Part shown: positions 19,173 to 29,244 of the stretch, in pieces
How positions within the stretch are numbered: the stretch's first letter is position 1
Layout of the letters: each line of letters begins with the position of its first letter
Source of the DNA: Microbacterium elymi
GTDB lineage: Bacteria > Actinomycetota > Actinomycetes > Actinomycetales > Microbacteriaceae
DNA length: 64,000 bases
NCBI RefSeq assembly: GCF_021582895.2
Contig: NZ_CP091139.2
Coordinates: 2,666,001-2,730,000 of the forward strand
Direction of reading: 5' to 3'
Notes under the pieces: model-generated
The model's database searches: none
What the model was told of the DNA's origin: nothing
Seen by the model: the letters and a program-made list of their open reading frames with translations, nothing else
Made by a program: the position numbers and the translations under genes

Positions 19173-19724
19173 ATGTCCCACGCCATCCTGGATCCCACCG
19201 GCCGCGCGGCCGGCACCGCGGCGCCGTCGGCGGCCCCCGTGCTCGCCCCGCGCCCGGCCGACCTGACCGGCCTGCACGTCGGGCTGCTGGACAACACCAA
19301 GCACAACGCGCTGCTGTTCCTCACCGAGCTGGGCAGCTGCCTGGTCCGCGAGTGCGGTGCGGCCGACGTGTCCATCGTCGAGACGAAGAAGAGCTTCTCG
19401 GTGCCGGTGGACGACGAGATCGTCACACGGTACAAGGACGCCTGCGACGTCGTGGTCACCGGGGTCGGCGACTGCGGATCGTGCAGCGCCGCCGCCGTCG
19501 CGGACGGCATCGCGTTCGAACGGGCCGGGCTGCCCGCGGCCGTCGTGCTCACCGACGCGTTCGGCGCCACCGGCCGGACCATGGCGCAGGTGCAGGGCGC
19601 CCCGGACTACGAGTGGATCACCACGCAGCATCCGATGGCCGTGCTCGACCCCGATCAGGTCAAGGAGCGCGCCCGGCGCCTGCTGCCGGAGATCACGCGC
19701 AGCCTCACCGGAGCCGCGGCATGA
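19173..19724 (+). CDS. UGSC-family (seleno)protein, cysteine form
   Basis: 183-aa soluble protein with the redox-looking motif GVGDCGSCSAAAVADG at about residue 105. It matches the UGSC family, where the first Cys is replaced by selenocysteine in some members. It also has GLLDNTKHNALLFL near residue 35 and an ADVSIVETKKSFS segment. Function is not established. ATG 19173 is chosen because GGAG lies 6 bp upstream; ATG 19158 is possible. Its stop overlaps the next gene's start (ATGA), so the two are probably a functional pair within the alcohol dehydrogenase operon. Confidence 0.68.
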   Translation: MSHAILDPTGRAAGTAAPSAAPVLAPRPADLTGLHVGLLDNTKHNALLFLTELGSCLVRECGAADVSIVETKKSFSVPVDDEIVTRYKDACDVVVTGVGDCGSCSAAAVADGIAFERAGLPAAVVLTDAFGATGRTMAQVQGAPDYEWITTQHPMAVLDPDQVKERARRLLPEITRSLTGAAA

Positions 19725-20848
19725 GCGCCGCGGCCCCCGTGGAGGGCGCCGTCGCGACCGATGCTGGCGCCGACCTGGAGCCGGATGCGGATGCCGCGCA
19801 GGCGGCGATCGAGCACTGCTACGCACAGGGATGGAGCGACGGGCTGCCTCTGGTGCCGGCCACCCAGCCCCTGGTCGACCGATTCCTCGCCGCCGGCGGG
19901 CGGGACGCCGACGAGGTGATCGGCCACATGCCGCAGGTCGATCGCACCGTCACCGTCCAGGTGGCCGCGATCAACGCCGCCATGGCCGGCTGCCGGCCGG
20001 AGTACTTCCCCGTCGTCCTCGCCGCCTGGGAGGCACTCATGCGCGAGCGCGCGGCCAAGGGCGGCGGGTGGCAGTCCACGAGCGGCCCGGCGCCGCTGCT
20101 CATCGTGAACGGGCCGATCCGCGAGCAGCTGGGCTTCAACAGCACCGGCGGCGTGTTCGGGCCGGGCTTCCGGCCGAACGCGACGGTGGCCCGGGCGATC
20201 GGCCTGATCGTGCGCAACGCGTTCGGGGTCATCCCGCACGAGCTCGAGCAGGCCACCCAGGGGCTGCCCGGCCGGTGGTCGATCTGCTTCGGCGAGAACG
20301 AGGAGGAGAGCCCGTGGCCGCCGCTGGCCGCCGACCTCGGCGTGTCCGGCGACGCCGTGACCGCCACCCTGCTGCGCACCTGCGAATACGTCGACAACCG
20401 GCACACGAGCGACGCCGAGCAGCTCCTCGGCGATTTCGCCGACACGATCGGCCGCTCCGGGTCGTGGATCTTCCAGCACGCCGGCGTGGGCGTCATCCTC
20501 TGCCCCGAGCACGCCGATCTGCTCGCCGGCGCCGGCTACAGCCGCACCGACGTGCAACGGTGGCTCGCCGAGCACTCCGGCCGGACCACCGCCGCGCTGG
20601 CGCAGGCCGGCAAGGACTTCGCCGAGAACGGCGTCCGGCGACCCGGCGACGCGCAGGACCCGGAGCGATTCCAGCGGACGATCGTCGAGGGGGCCGAGCC
20701 CGGCATCCTGGTCGCGGTCGCCGGATCGCGCACCGCCGGCATCTCGATGGTCGTGCGGCTGTTCGCCGACTGGTCCGGCACCTCGGTGCCGATCGTGCGT
20801 CCCCCCGAGCCGGCCGCCGGCCGGCGAAACCGAAACGAAGGCGAGTAG
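19721..20848 (+). CDS. Conserved protein coupled to the UGSC protein, function unknown
   Basis: 375-aa soluble protein, not recognised as a named enzyme. It begins with an Ala/Asp-rich segment, then HCYAQGWSDGLPLVPATQPLV, a pattern seen in uncharacterised proteins next to UGSC genes. Other blocks are GWQSTSGPAPLLIVNGPI, FGPGFRPNATVARAIGL and FGENEEESPWPPL. There is no signal peptide and no obvious nucleotide or metal site. The 4-bp overlap with the UGSC gene indicates tight coupling, possibly a complex. It ends 2 bp before the next dehydrogenase. Confidence 0.75.
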   Translation: MSAAAPVEGAVATDAGADLEPDADAAQAAIEHCYAQGWSDGLPLVPATQPLVDRFLAAGGRDADEVIGHMPQVDRTVTVQVAAINAAMAGCRPEYFPVVLAAWEALMRERAAKGGGWQSTSGPAPLLIVNGPIREQLGFNSTGGVFGPGFRPNATVARAIGLIVRNAFGVIPHELEQATQGLPGRWSICFGENEEESPWPPLAADLGVSGDAVTATLLRTCEYVDNRHTSDAEQLLGDFADTIGRSGSWIFQHAGVGVILCPEHADLLAGAGYSRTDVQRWLAEHSGRTTAALAQAGKDFAENGVRRPGDAQDPERFQRTIVEGAEPGILVAVAGSRTAGISMVVRLFADWSGTSVPIVRPPEPAAGRRNRNEGE

Positions 20849-20850
20849 AG

Positions 20851-21955
20851 ATGCCCCAGATGGTGCGTGCCGCGGTCCAGACCGGCCCCCGAGCGATTGA
20901 GATGCGCGAGTTCGCGCGCCCTGTGACCGGACCCGACGACGGGCTTGCGGGTGGAGGCCAACGGCATCTGCGGCAGCGACGTGGAGATCTTCCGCGGGCA
21001 CATCGGCATGAACAAGGGCCCCTTCATCCCCGGTCACGAGCCGATGGGCATCATCGAGGAGATCGGCGACCGCGCCGCCGAACGGTGGGGCGTGCAGGTC
21101 GGCGACCGGGTCGCGCTCGAGGTGATCGTCCCGTGCCGGGCGTGCGGGGACTGCCTCACCGGCAACTACCAGGCGTGCCGGTTCCGCAAGTACGGGCACG
21201 GCGTGACCGGGATCGACGTCGAGCCGAGCCTGTGGGGCGGATTCGCCGAGTACCTCTACCTGTCGCCGAACTCGATTCTGCACAAGATCGACAAGACGAT
21301 CCCGGCCGAGATCGCCGCCATGTACAACCCGCTCGGTGCCGGCGTGCGCTGGGCGGTCGACCTCGGCGAGGTCGGACTCGGCGACTCGCTGCTGGTGCTC
21401 GGCGCCGGTCAGCGGGGCCTCGCGGCCCTGATCGCGGCCAAGGCCGCGGGCGCCGGCACCATCATCGTCACCGGCCTGCAGCGCGACGAGCACAAGCTGG
21501 CGGTGGCCCGCGAGCTCGGCGCCGACCACACGCTCGTGGTCGACGCGGACGGCGGACTGGACGTGGTCGCCGCCGTGCAGGAGCTCACCGACGGCCGCGG
21601 CGTGGACGTCGCTCTGGATGTCACCCCGATGGCCGGCCAGCCGATCACCGATGCGCTGCTGTCCACCCGCTTCGGCGGCCGGGTGGTGCTGGCGGGCCTG
21701 AAGGGCCACCGCGAGATCCCGCTGGTCACCGACGTGATCGTCAACCGTGCGCTGACCGTCAAGGGCGCGTTCGGAGTGGACGCCACCGCGAACGAGAAGG
21801 CGATCGCGCTGCTGGAGTCGGGGCGCTTCCCGCTGGAGAAGCTGCACACCCACACCTTCGGCCTGGACCAGGTCGATCTGGCGATCGAGACGCTGGCCGG
21901 CGAGACCGACGATGCCGGCGCCATCCACGTCTCCGTGCACCCGAACCCGGCGTGA
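20851..21955 (+). CDS. Zinc-binding dehydrogenase (threonine/sorbitol dehydrogenase-like MDR)
   Basis: Medium-chain dehydrogenase (367 aa restored) distinct from the two mycofactocin-type enzymes. Catalytic zinc site GICGSDVEIFRGH and GHEPMG, structural zinc CRACGDCLTGNYQAC, nucleotide-binding VLGAGQRGLAALIAAKAAGA. It probably oxidises a secondary alcohol with NAD(P). An extra T in GCTTGC at 20943-20948 breaks residue ~30; removal gives DDGLRVEANGICG. Two bp downstream of the UGSC partner and followed by an amidohydrolase, it continues the same operon. Substrate unknown. Confidence 0.86.
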
Positions 21956-21991
21956 CGGCATCCGCCGTCCGCCACCGAAGAGAGGTATCCC

Positions 21992-23037
21992 GTGATCGTC
22001 GACGCCCACGCACATTTCCTGCCCTCCGGCTATCCGGACGACGCCCCCGCGTGCTTCCCGCACATGGAGCCGATCGACGGCTCTGCGGACCGGCTGCTCG
22101 TGTTCGACAAGATGCGCTTCGCCGCCAAGGAGGTGTTCTTCCAGGCTGAGCGGCGGGTCGAGGCGATGGATGCCGCGGACATCGACGCCGAGGTGATCAG
22201 CCCGATGCCGCCGCTGCTGCGCTACGACCTGCCGCCCGCGGACGGACTGGCCCTGGCCCGGCACGTCAACGACACGGCGGCCGAGCTGGCCGCATACGCG
22301 CCGGAGCGGATCATCCCGCTTGGGATGGTGCCGATGCAGGACCCGGATGCCGCGGCCGACGAGCTGGCCGCGATCCGGCAGCGCGGCCTGGCCGGGGTGG
22401 AGATCGCCTCGAACATCCTGGGCGACTCGATCGGGCACGAGCGGTTCCTCCCGTTCTTCCAGGAGGCGCAGCGGCAGGGGATCTCCGTCTTCGTGCACGC
22501 CATGCCCTCACCGACCGATCGGCTGCCGATGTCGGGGATGGGCACGTACGTGGTGGGCATCGAGGGCGCGTTCGCCGCGGCATCCCTCATCCTCGGCGGC
22601 ACCGCGGCCGCGTGCCCGGACCTGCGCATCTCGTTCAGCCACGCCGCGGGCGGATTCCCGCTGATGCTGCCGCGCGCCAACTATTTCTGGGCGGCAGCTG
22701 GAACGAGGAGCCACGCGATCTGGACCGCGCCGTGATGCCCTCGGACGAGCCGTCGCCGCTGGAGTACGCGCGGCGGTTCTACTACGACGCGATGGTGTTC
22801 GACCGGCGCGCCATCCGCTACCTCATCGACCTGCTGGGAGCCGACCGACTGCTGGTCGGCTCCGACTTCCCGGCGATGCCGCGCGAGGAGCCCGGCGCAC
22901 GGACACTGCGCGAGATGGGGCTGCCGGAGGCGGACTGGGCCGAGATCAGCCACCGGAACGCGTTCCGCTGGCTCGGCCGTCCGGTCCCGGAGGCCGACGC
23001 CGCGCCGGCCCGGGCACGCGTGGACGCACCGGCCTGA
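21992..23037 (+). CDS. Amidohydrolase family 2 (ACMSD-like) metal enzyme
   Basis: TIM-barrel hydrolase or decarboxylase (348 aa restored) of the amidohydrolase_2 family. N-terminal metal motif VDAHAHFLP at residue 3, a His in VFVHAMPS (about 170), FSHAAGGFPLMLPRANY (about 215) and the Asp ligand in VGSDFPAMP (about 290). Members decarboxylate aromatic or aminomuconate acids or hydrolyse lactones. A G lost near 22688 breaks the frame; correction reads YFWGGSWNEEP. GTG start with RBS AAGAGAGG. Last gene of the dehydrogenase operon; the transporter operon begins after an operator. Confidence 0.84.
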
Positions 23038-23045
23038 CCGGGTTC

Positions 23046-23060
23046 TTTCGCCGGGCGGAA
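23046..23060. promoter_or_regulatory. IclR-type operator, upstream of the ABC importer
   Basis: TTTCGCCGGGCGGAA, one mismatch from TTCCGCCGGGCGGAA, lies 112 bp before the binding-protein start. It links import genes to the island's IclR regulon. Confidence 0.6.
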
Positions 23061-23172
23061 GTGGCATGGATCGGGCCCGGAGGCTCGACAAGACTCCCAC
23101 CAAGTCCGGTCGCCCAGAAGTGCGGCGGCGAGGCGCACTCAGCACCGGTCCTCGAAACCAGGGAGCAATCAC

Positions 23173-24948
23173 ATGTTCAGAAGTGCGAAGGGCGCTCGGT
23201 CCGCAATGCGGCTGGCCGGGCTCGCCGTGGTCGTGGGCCTCGGGCTCGCGACCGTCGGCTGCAGCGCCGGCGGGACCGACCAGACCGGGTCCAGCGAGGG
23301 CACGCCGCAGTCCGGCGGCTCCGCGACCGTCCTGCTCGACTCCGGTTTCGCCGGCGGCTGGGCGACCGGGCTCGACCCGGCCACCAGCAACACCACCGGC
23401 GCGAACCTGCCGCAGAACTCGGCGGTCTTCGGCGGGCTGTTCACGCTGGAGGCGGACGACGACGGGAGCAACGCCCACATCCAGCCGAACCAGGCCGAGG
23501 CCTTCAGCTGGAGCGACGACGATCTCACGCTCACCATCACGCTGCGCAAGGGGATCACGTTCTCCGACGGCACCCCGCTGAACGCGCAGGCCGTCGTGTG
23601 GAACTGGATCCGGGCGATCAACTCGGGCAGCACCGGAGCCCCGCAGCTGTCCCTCGATCTGACCGTGCCGCCGCCGTCGCTGAGCCAGGACTTCATGGAC
23701 AGCCTGTGGAAGGCGCTGCCGAGCGACGTCGACAAGGCCAAGGTGCGCAAGCAGCTCGGCGCCATCCAGGCCACCGACGATCTCACGGTGAAGCTGCGGC
23801 TGACCCAGCCCAACGGCTCGCTGGTCAACGGCTTCCCGACCTCGAGCCTCAACCTGATCGCCTCGCCCACCGCGTACGCGAAGCTCGGGGCGGATGCGTT
23901 CAAGAAGGCGCCGGTGGGTGCGGGGCCGTTCACCATCACCGACGACAAGTACAGCGAGCGGCTCGAGCTGAAGAAGAACCCCGACTACTTCAAGGACGGG
24001 CTGCCCTACCTGGACGCGCTGACGTTCCAGTCGGTGGCCGGCGACCAGGTCGCCTACCAGACGCTGCAGGCGGGGCAGGGCGACGCGATCGAGGGACTCA
24101 GCTCGGTCACCCTGATCGCGCAGGCGCAGAGCAACCCGGACGTGCAGGTGACGCTGACCCCGCCCACCTCGCCGTACGTGATCCAGCTGAACACGCGCAC
24201 CGCCCCGTTCAACGACAAGAAGGCGCGTGAGGCCATCTACTACGCGACCGACTTCGACGCCATCAACAAGGGGCTGTTCAAGGGGCAGGGCGACATGAGC
24301 CAGTCCTTCACCGCCTCCGGCGGCCTGTTCTACAACCCGAAGGTGGAGGGGTACCGCACGTACGACCTGGACAAGGCCAAGCAGCTGGTGCAGGAGCTCG
24401 GCGGACTGAAGGTGGACCTCGGCACGACGGACATCGTCACGGCCCGCTCGGTGACCACCGCGCTGCAGACGCAGTGGAAGAAGGCGGGCATCGACGTGAC
24501 GATCGACGCGAAGCCGCTCGGCGACGTGATCACGAAGTTCCTCAGCGGCAAGTGGGAGTCGATGCTGCAGACCGCCGGCGCGTGGGACCCCTCGGTCGGC
24601 ATCGGGGTGTCGGTGCGCTTCGGCTCGACCTCGCCGTTCAGCGGCACGCCGCTGCCGAAGGGCGCGGCATCCGCCGCCGACGCGCTGGCGAAGAACCTGA
24701 CCACGCCGCTGGACGACCTGCTCCAGGCAGCCGTGGGCACGACCGATGACGCGGCGCGGCAGAAGGCGTACGACGAGGTCGCCAAGTACATCTCGGATGA
24801 GGCATATGCCCCGTTCGGCATGGCGTTCTCGCCGGCCCAGGTGGTGCGCAAGGGTCTGCACGGGCCGGGACTGACCACGAAGATCCCCGCCCTGTCGGTC
24901 AACAGCGGGGTCCTCTACGACCGCGTCTGGGTCGAGGGCGGCAAGTGA
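23173..24948 (+). CDS. ABC transporter substrate-binding lipoprotein (SBP family 5)
   Basis: Intact 591-aa extracytoplasmic binding protein. Signal peptide with lipobox ATVGC (lipid-modified Cys at residue 30), then the SBP_bac_5 fold: PNQAEAFSWSDDDLTLTITL, GITFSDGTPLNAQAVVWNW and VGAGPFTITD. The family binds oligopeptides, nickel chelates, sugars or opine-like compounds; the specificity here is not evident. It opens a five-gene importer operon in which each stop overlaps the next start. It is one of the few long genes here without an indel. Confidence 0.93.
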   Translation: MFRSAKGARSAMRLAGLAVVVGLGLATVGCSAGGTDQTGSSEGTPQSGGSATVLLDSGFAGGWATGLDPATSNTTGANLPQNSAVFGGLFTLEADDDGSNAHIQPNQAEAFSWSDDDLTLTITLRKGITFSDGTPLNAQAVVWNWIRAINSGSTGAPQLSLDLTVPPPSLSQDFMDSLWKALPSDVDKAKVRKQLGAIQATDDLTVKLRLTQPNGSLVNGFPTSSLNLIASPTAYAKLGADAFKKAPVGAGPFTITDDKYSERLELKKNPDYFKDGLPYLDALTFQSVAGDQVAYQTLQAGQGDAIEGLSSVTLIAQAQSNPDVQVTLTPPTSPYVIQLNTRTAPFNDKKAREAIYYATDFDAINKGLFKGQGDMSQSFTASGGLFYNPKVEGYRTYDLDKAKQLVQELGGLKVDLGTTDIVTARSVTTALQTQWKKAGIDVTIDAKPLGDVITKFLSGKWESMLQTAGAWDPSVGIGVSVRFGSTSPFSGTPLPKGAASAADALAKNLTTPLDDLLQAAVGTTDDAARQKAYDEVAKYISDEAYAPFGMAFSPAQVVRKGLHGPGLTTKIPALSVNSGVLYDRVWVEGGK

Positions 24949-25992
24949 CCACGACCGTCGGCACGAACACGGTCGAGACGACGTCCGTCCGGACCGAGGG
25001 GCCCACCGGGCTCCTCGGCCGGGCGGCCTCGTCGCCCCTGGTCCGCCTGGTCGTGCGGCGGGTGCTGATCGCGATCCCGCTTGCGCTGGCGGTGAGCGTG
25101 CTCACCTTCGCGCTGCTGGAGGCGATGCCGGGCGACCCGGCCCGCAACATGGCCGGGATGGACGCCAGCGAGGAAGAGGTCGAGGCGGTCCGGCACCAGC
25201 TCGGCCTGGACCGCCCGGCGGCCGTGCGCTACCTGTCGTGGCTCGGCGGGTTCGTCACCGGGAACCTGGGCAAGTCGTCGGTGAGCGGGCAGTCGGTCTC
25301 GTCCCTGCTGGCCGAACGGATGCCGGTGACCGTCGAACTGGTCCTGCTCGCGTTCATCGTGTCGCTGGTCGTCGCGGTGCCGGTCGCACTGATCGCGGCC
25401 CGCCGCCCGGGCGGCGTGTTCGACCGGGTCGTCATGGTCATCTCGATGACCCTGCTGGCCGTGCCCAACTACGTGATGGCGCTTGCTGCTGGTGCTCGTG
25501 TTCGCGGTCCTGCTGCATGCGCTCCCGGCGATCGGGTACGTGCCGATCGGCGACAGCCTGATCGGAAATCTGCGCTCGGTGACCCTGCCCGTGCTGGCTC
25601 TGGGGCTGCCGATCGCCTGCTTCTACGCGCGATTCCTGCGCGGCGACCTGGTCGAGCAGATGAACTCCGCCGACTACGTCGAGACCGCCCGCGCCAAGGG
25701 CGTCGGGCCCTGGCGGGTGCTGTGGACGCACGCGTTCCGCAACTCCTCGTTCGGCCTGCTCACCCTCGTCGGCCTGAACGTCGGCGGACTCATCGGCGGG
25801 ACGGTCATCATCGAGCAGATCTTCTCGATGCCGGGCCTGGGCGTGATGATGCTGCAGGGGGTCGGCTCGCAGGACATCGCCGTGGTCCAGGCCTGCGTGT
25901 TCATCTTCGCCGCCGTCGCCATCTTCGCCAACCTGTTCGTCGACGTCATGTACGCCGTACTCGACCCGAGGATCCGCTATGGCAGTCGCTGA
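24945..25992 (+). CDS. ABC transporter permease (DppB type)
   Basis: Integral membrane subunit, 348 aa restored, with a first TM helix at about residues 38-58, the family motif GDPARNMAG, a lumenal loop, five further TM helices and the EAA-type loop YVETARAKGVGPWRVLWTHAFRN trimmed to its key residues E-A-G. An extra T in GCTTGC at 25481-25486 breaks a TM helix; removal gives YVMALLLVLVFAVLL. GTG start overlaps the upstream TGA; the end overlaps the second permease by 14 bp. Confidence 0.92.
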
Positions 25993-26870
25993 CGTCGCCA
26001 CCACCGCCGCCGCCCTCGCGCCGATCGACGACGACGTCGAGCGCGGCGCCACGTGGGCGCGGGTGCGCGGCAGGCTCATGGTGTGGGTGCCGGCGGGCTT
26101 CGTGGCCCTGCTGCTGATCACCTGCTTCATCGGCCCGTATTTCCTTCCGCTGCCGTCGCCGGTCGGCGGCGACATCCTCGAGTCCGGCCTTCCCGTCGGC
26201 TCGCCCGGACATCCACTGGGCACCGACGTCAACGGCAACGACGTCCTGTCCCGCCTGATCTACGGCGGCCGGGCATCGCTGACCGTCGCGATCGCCACGA
26301 ACGCGATCGGCCTGGTGGTGGGCGGTCTGATCGGCGCGCTGTCCGGCTACCTCGGCGGCAGACCCGACACCTTCATCATGCGGGCACTGGACGTGCTGAT
26401 CGCGTTCCCCTCCCTCGTGCTGACCATCGCCATCGCCCAGGTGCTCGGCCCCAGCCTGCCCAACACCATCCTCGCCCTGACCGCGTTCAGCATCCCGGCC
26501 GTCGCCCGCATCGCGCGATCGGCGACCCTGCGGGTGGTGAACATGCCGTTCCTGCAGGCCGCCCGGCTCAGCGGCAAGCCCTGGTGGCGCATCCTGCTGC
26601 GGCACATCGCGCCGAACATCACTCCGCAGATGCTGAACTTCGCGCTGCTGGGCATGGGCATCGTGATCGTCACCGAGGGCGCCCTGAGCTTTCTCGGGAT
26701 GGGCATCCCGGCCCCGGAGCCGAGCTGGGGGAACATGATCTACGACGCGCAAGCAGTCGCTGTCGGCCACACCGCTGCTGGTGCTGTGGCCCTCGCTGGC
26801 GCTGCTGGTCACGGTGCTGGCGTTCAACCTCCTGGGTGAGAACGTGCGAGACGAGATGAGCGGACGATGA
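25979..26870 (+). CDS. ABC transporter permease (DppC type)
   Basis: Second membrane subunit, 296 aa restored, with N-terminal OppC-like segment (one TM at about residues 35-55), HPLGTDVNGNDVLSRLIYGG, and the permease domain with EAA loop QAARLSGKPWWRILLRHIAP. An extra A in GCAAGC at 26749-26754 breaks the C-terminus; removal gives YDAQQSLSATPLLVLWP and the usual last helix. Forms a heterodimer with the DppB-type subunit. Its stop overlaps the ATPase start. Confidence 0.92.
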
Positions 26871-27964
26871 CGCTCCTGCAGGGTACGCCCCGCGAGACCG
26901 CACCCGACCAGACCGAGGCGGTGCTGGTCGTCGACGAGCTGCGGGTCACATTCTCGCGCGCCGGACGCCGGGTGCACGCGGTCAACGGCCTGTCGTACGA
27001 GCTGAAGGCGGGGCGCATGCTCGCGATCATCGGCGAGTCCGGCTCGGGCAAGTCGGTGAGCGTGCGGGCGCTGATGGGCCTGCTGCCCCGAGCGCCACGG
27101 TGACCGGGTCGGCGCGGCTCGGCGGCACCGAGCTGGTCGGCCTGCCGGAGGCCGACATGCGCCGGATGCGCGGCGACGACATCGCCATGGTGTTCCAGGA
27201 CCCGACCCGGTCGCTGAACCCGACGATGAGCGTCGGCGCACAGATCGTGGAGGCGGTCCGGACGAAGACCGCCGTGGACCGCAAGGCCGCCGCGGAGCGC
27301 GCGGTCGAACTGCTGAAGCTGGTGCGGATGCCGGCGCCCGAGCGCCGATTCCACGAATACCCGCACCAGCTGTCCGGCGGCATGCGCCAGCGGGTGATGA
27401 TCGCGATCGCCCTCGCATCCAATCCGAAGGTGCTCATCGCCGACGAGGCGACGACCGCATTGGATGTCACCACCCAGGCCCAGATCATGGAGCTGCTGAT
27501 CGACCTGCAGCAGCGGCTCGGCACCGCGGTGGTCATGATCAGCCACGATCTGGGACTCGCGGCAAGCTATGCCGACGAGGTGCTCGTGATGTACGCGGGG
27601 CGGGCCGTCGAGCACGCCGCGACCGACCTGCTGTTCCAGAACGTGCGGATGCCGTACACGAAGGCCCTGCTGGGGGCGATCCCGCAGCTGACCACCCGGC
27701 CGCACTCGCTGCTGACCGTGATCGGCGGCCATCCGCCGGACCTCGGGGCGCTGCCCACCGGCTTGCGCGTTCCGGCCGCGCTGCCCGCGTGCCACCGACG
27801 CGTGCGCGGTCCGGCCCGAGCTGGAGGAGCACGAGCCGGCGCACAGCTACGCCTGCTGGCATCCGGTGGGGCTCGACGACGCGGACGAGGGCGGACGGGA
27901 TGCCGCGGGGGACGCCGAAGCGCCGGGCGAGACATCGGACGACACGAGGGGAGACCAGGCGTGA
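26867..27964 (+). CDS. ABC transporter ATP-binding protein (DppD type)
   Basis: 365 aa restored. Walker A GESGSGKS (about residue 55), Q-loop MVFQDPTRSLNP, signature LSGGMRQRV, Walker B VLIADEATTALD, H-loop SHDLG, and the oligopeptide-type C-terminal Cys cluster GCAFRPRCPRATDAC. Two lesions: a C lost near 27095 (restores MGLLPPSATVTG) and an extra T in GCTTGC at 27761-27766 within the Cys cluster. The acidic C-terminal tail is unusual but unremarkable. Confidence 0.91.
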
Positions 27965-29076
27965 GCACCGCACCGGGCAGGCCGGGCGAGGTCGAGACGG
28001 GCAGGGACGACGACGTCCTGCTGCAGGTCCGGAACCTCGTCCAGGAATACGTGAGCCGAGGGCCGGGCGGTGCCAAGGCCGGGGTCGTGCACGCCGTCTC
28101 GGACGTGTCGTTCGACCTGCGCGCCGGGCGGACGCTGGGCATCGTCGGCGAGACCGGATCCGGCAAATCCACCCTCGCCCGGGCCGTCATCCGGGTGGAG
28201 AAGCCGAAGTCGGGGGAGGTGCGCTTCCGCGGGCGCGAGCTCGGCGGGCTGTCCGCGCGCGAGCTGCGGAAGGTGCACGCCGACATCCAGATGGTGTATC
28301 AGGACCCGTTCGGCTCGCTGAACCCGCGGTGGCGGGTGGAGGATGTCGTCGCCGAGCCCCTGCTCGGGCACTCGCGGATGTCGCGGGAGCGGCGGCGGGC
28401 CCGCGTGCGCGAGCTGCTCGACCTGGTCGGGCTCGAACCCGACGTCTACCTGCGCCGGCGCCCGTACGAGCTGTCCGGCGGGCAGGCCCAGCGTGTGGCG
28501 ATCGCCCGCGCGGTCGCGCTGAACCCGGCCCTGATCATCTGCGACGAGGCGATCTCGTCGCTGGACGTGCTGATCCAGGCGCAGGTGCTGAATCTGTTCG
28601 AGAAGCTGCGGGCCGAGCTGGGACTGTCGTACGTGTTCATCGCACACGACCTGGCCACCGTGCGGCAGGTCAGCGACCAGGTCGCGGTCATGCACCTGGG
28701 CAAGCTGGCCGAGATCGGCCCCGCCGAGGAGCTGTATCGCGCACCGCGACATCCCTACACCAGAGCACTGCTGGACTCGATCCCGGGACTCGACCCGGTG
28801 ACCGGCATCGCCCGGCGGCCGGTGCCGCTGGCGGGCGAGCCGCCGTCGCCGCTGGCGCCGCCCAGCGGATGCCGCTTCCGCACGCGCTGCCCGCGTGCGC
28901 AGGAGCGATGCGCGGCCGAGACCCCGGTGCTGACCGAGCACGGTCCCGGACACCTCACCGCCTGCCACTACCCGCTCGACGAGCCGGTGGTCGCCACTCC
29001 CGATTCGCTGCGCTCGCGGGTGCGCGCCACCGGTCCGGCGCCCGAGCCGGCCCTGACCTCCCCGCCCGCCCGCTGA
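27961..29076 (+). CDS. ABC transporter ATP-binding protein (DppF type)
   Basis: Intact 371-aa ATPase. Walker A GETGSGKS, MVYQDPFGSLNPRW, signature LSGGQAQRV, Walker B LIICDEAISSLD, HDLATV and C-terminal GCRFRTRCPRAQERC. Pairs with the DppD-type ATPase to energise import. GTG start overlaps the upstream TGA. It ends the importer operon and converges on mftD, with a palindromic element between them. Confidence 0.92.
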   Translation: MSTAPGRPGEVETGRDDDVLLQVRNLVQEYVSRGPGGAKAGVVHAVSDVSFDLRAGRTLGIVGETGSGKSTLARAVIRVEKPKSGEVRFRGRELGGLSARELRKVHADIQMVYQDPFGSLNPRWRVEDVVAEPLLGHSRMSRERRRARVRELLDLVGLEPDVYLRRRPYELSGGQAQRVAIARAVALNPALIICDEAISSLDVLIQAQVLNLFEKLRAELGLSYVFIAHDLATVRQVSDQVAVMHLGKLAEIGPAEELYRAPRHPYTRALLDSIPGLDPVTGIARRPVPLAGEPPSPLAPPSGCRFRTRCPRAQERCAAETPVLTEHGPGHLTACHYPLDEPVVATPDSLRSRVRATGPAPEPALTSPPAR

Positions 29077-29184
29077 CCCCGTCGCCGCCCCCGCGCGCGC
29101 CCACCCATCCGGACCCACCCATCCGGACCCACCCCCTCGCCCGTCCCGACACCCCGGCACCTCGGCCGCCCGGCCGCGAGATCT

Positions 29185-29244
29185 GTGAGTCGTCAGTAGT
29201 GGTCGGAATTTTCGCGATCTATCCGACCACTGCTGACGAGTCAC
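29185..29244. repeat. 23-bp inverted repeat (REP-like palindrome, family B)
   Basis: Arms 29185-29207 and 29222-29244 match at 21 of 23 positions around a 14-base centre. It lies between the convergent importer and mft operons, a likely bidirectional terminator. The right arm overlaps the last codons of mftD, so the element seems to have been placed at, or grown into, the gene's 3' end. Confidence 0.8.
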
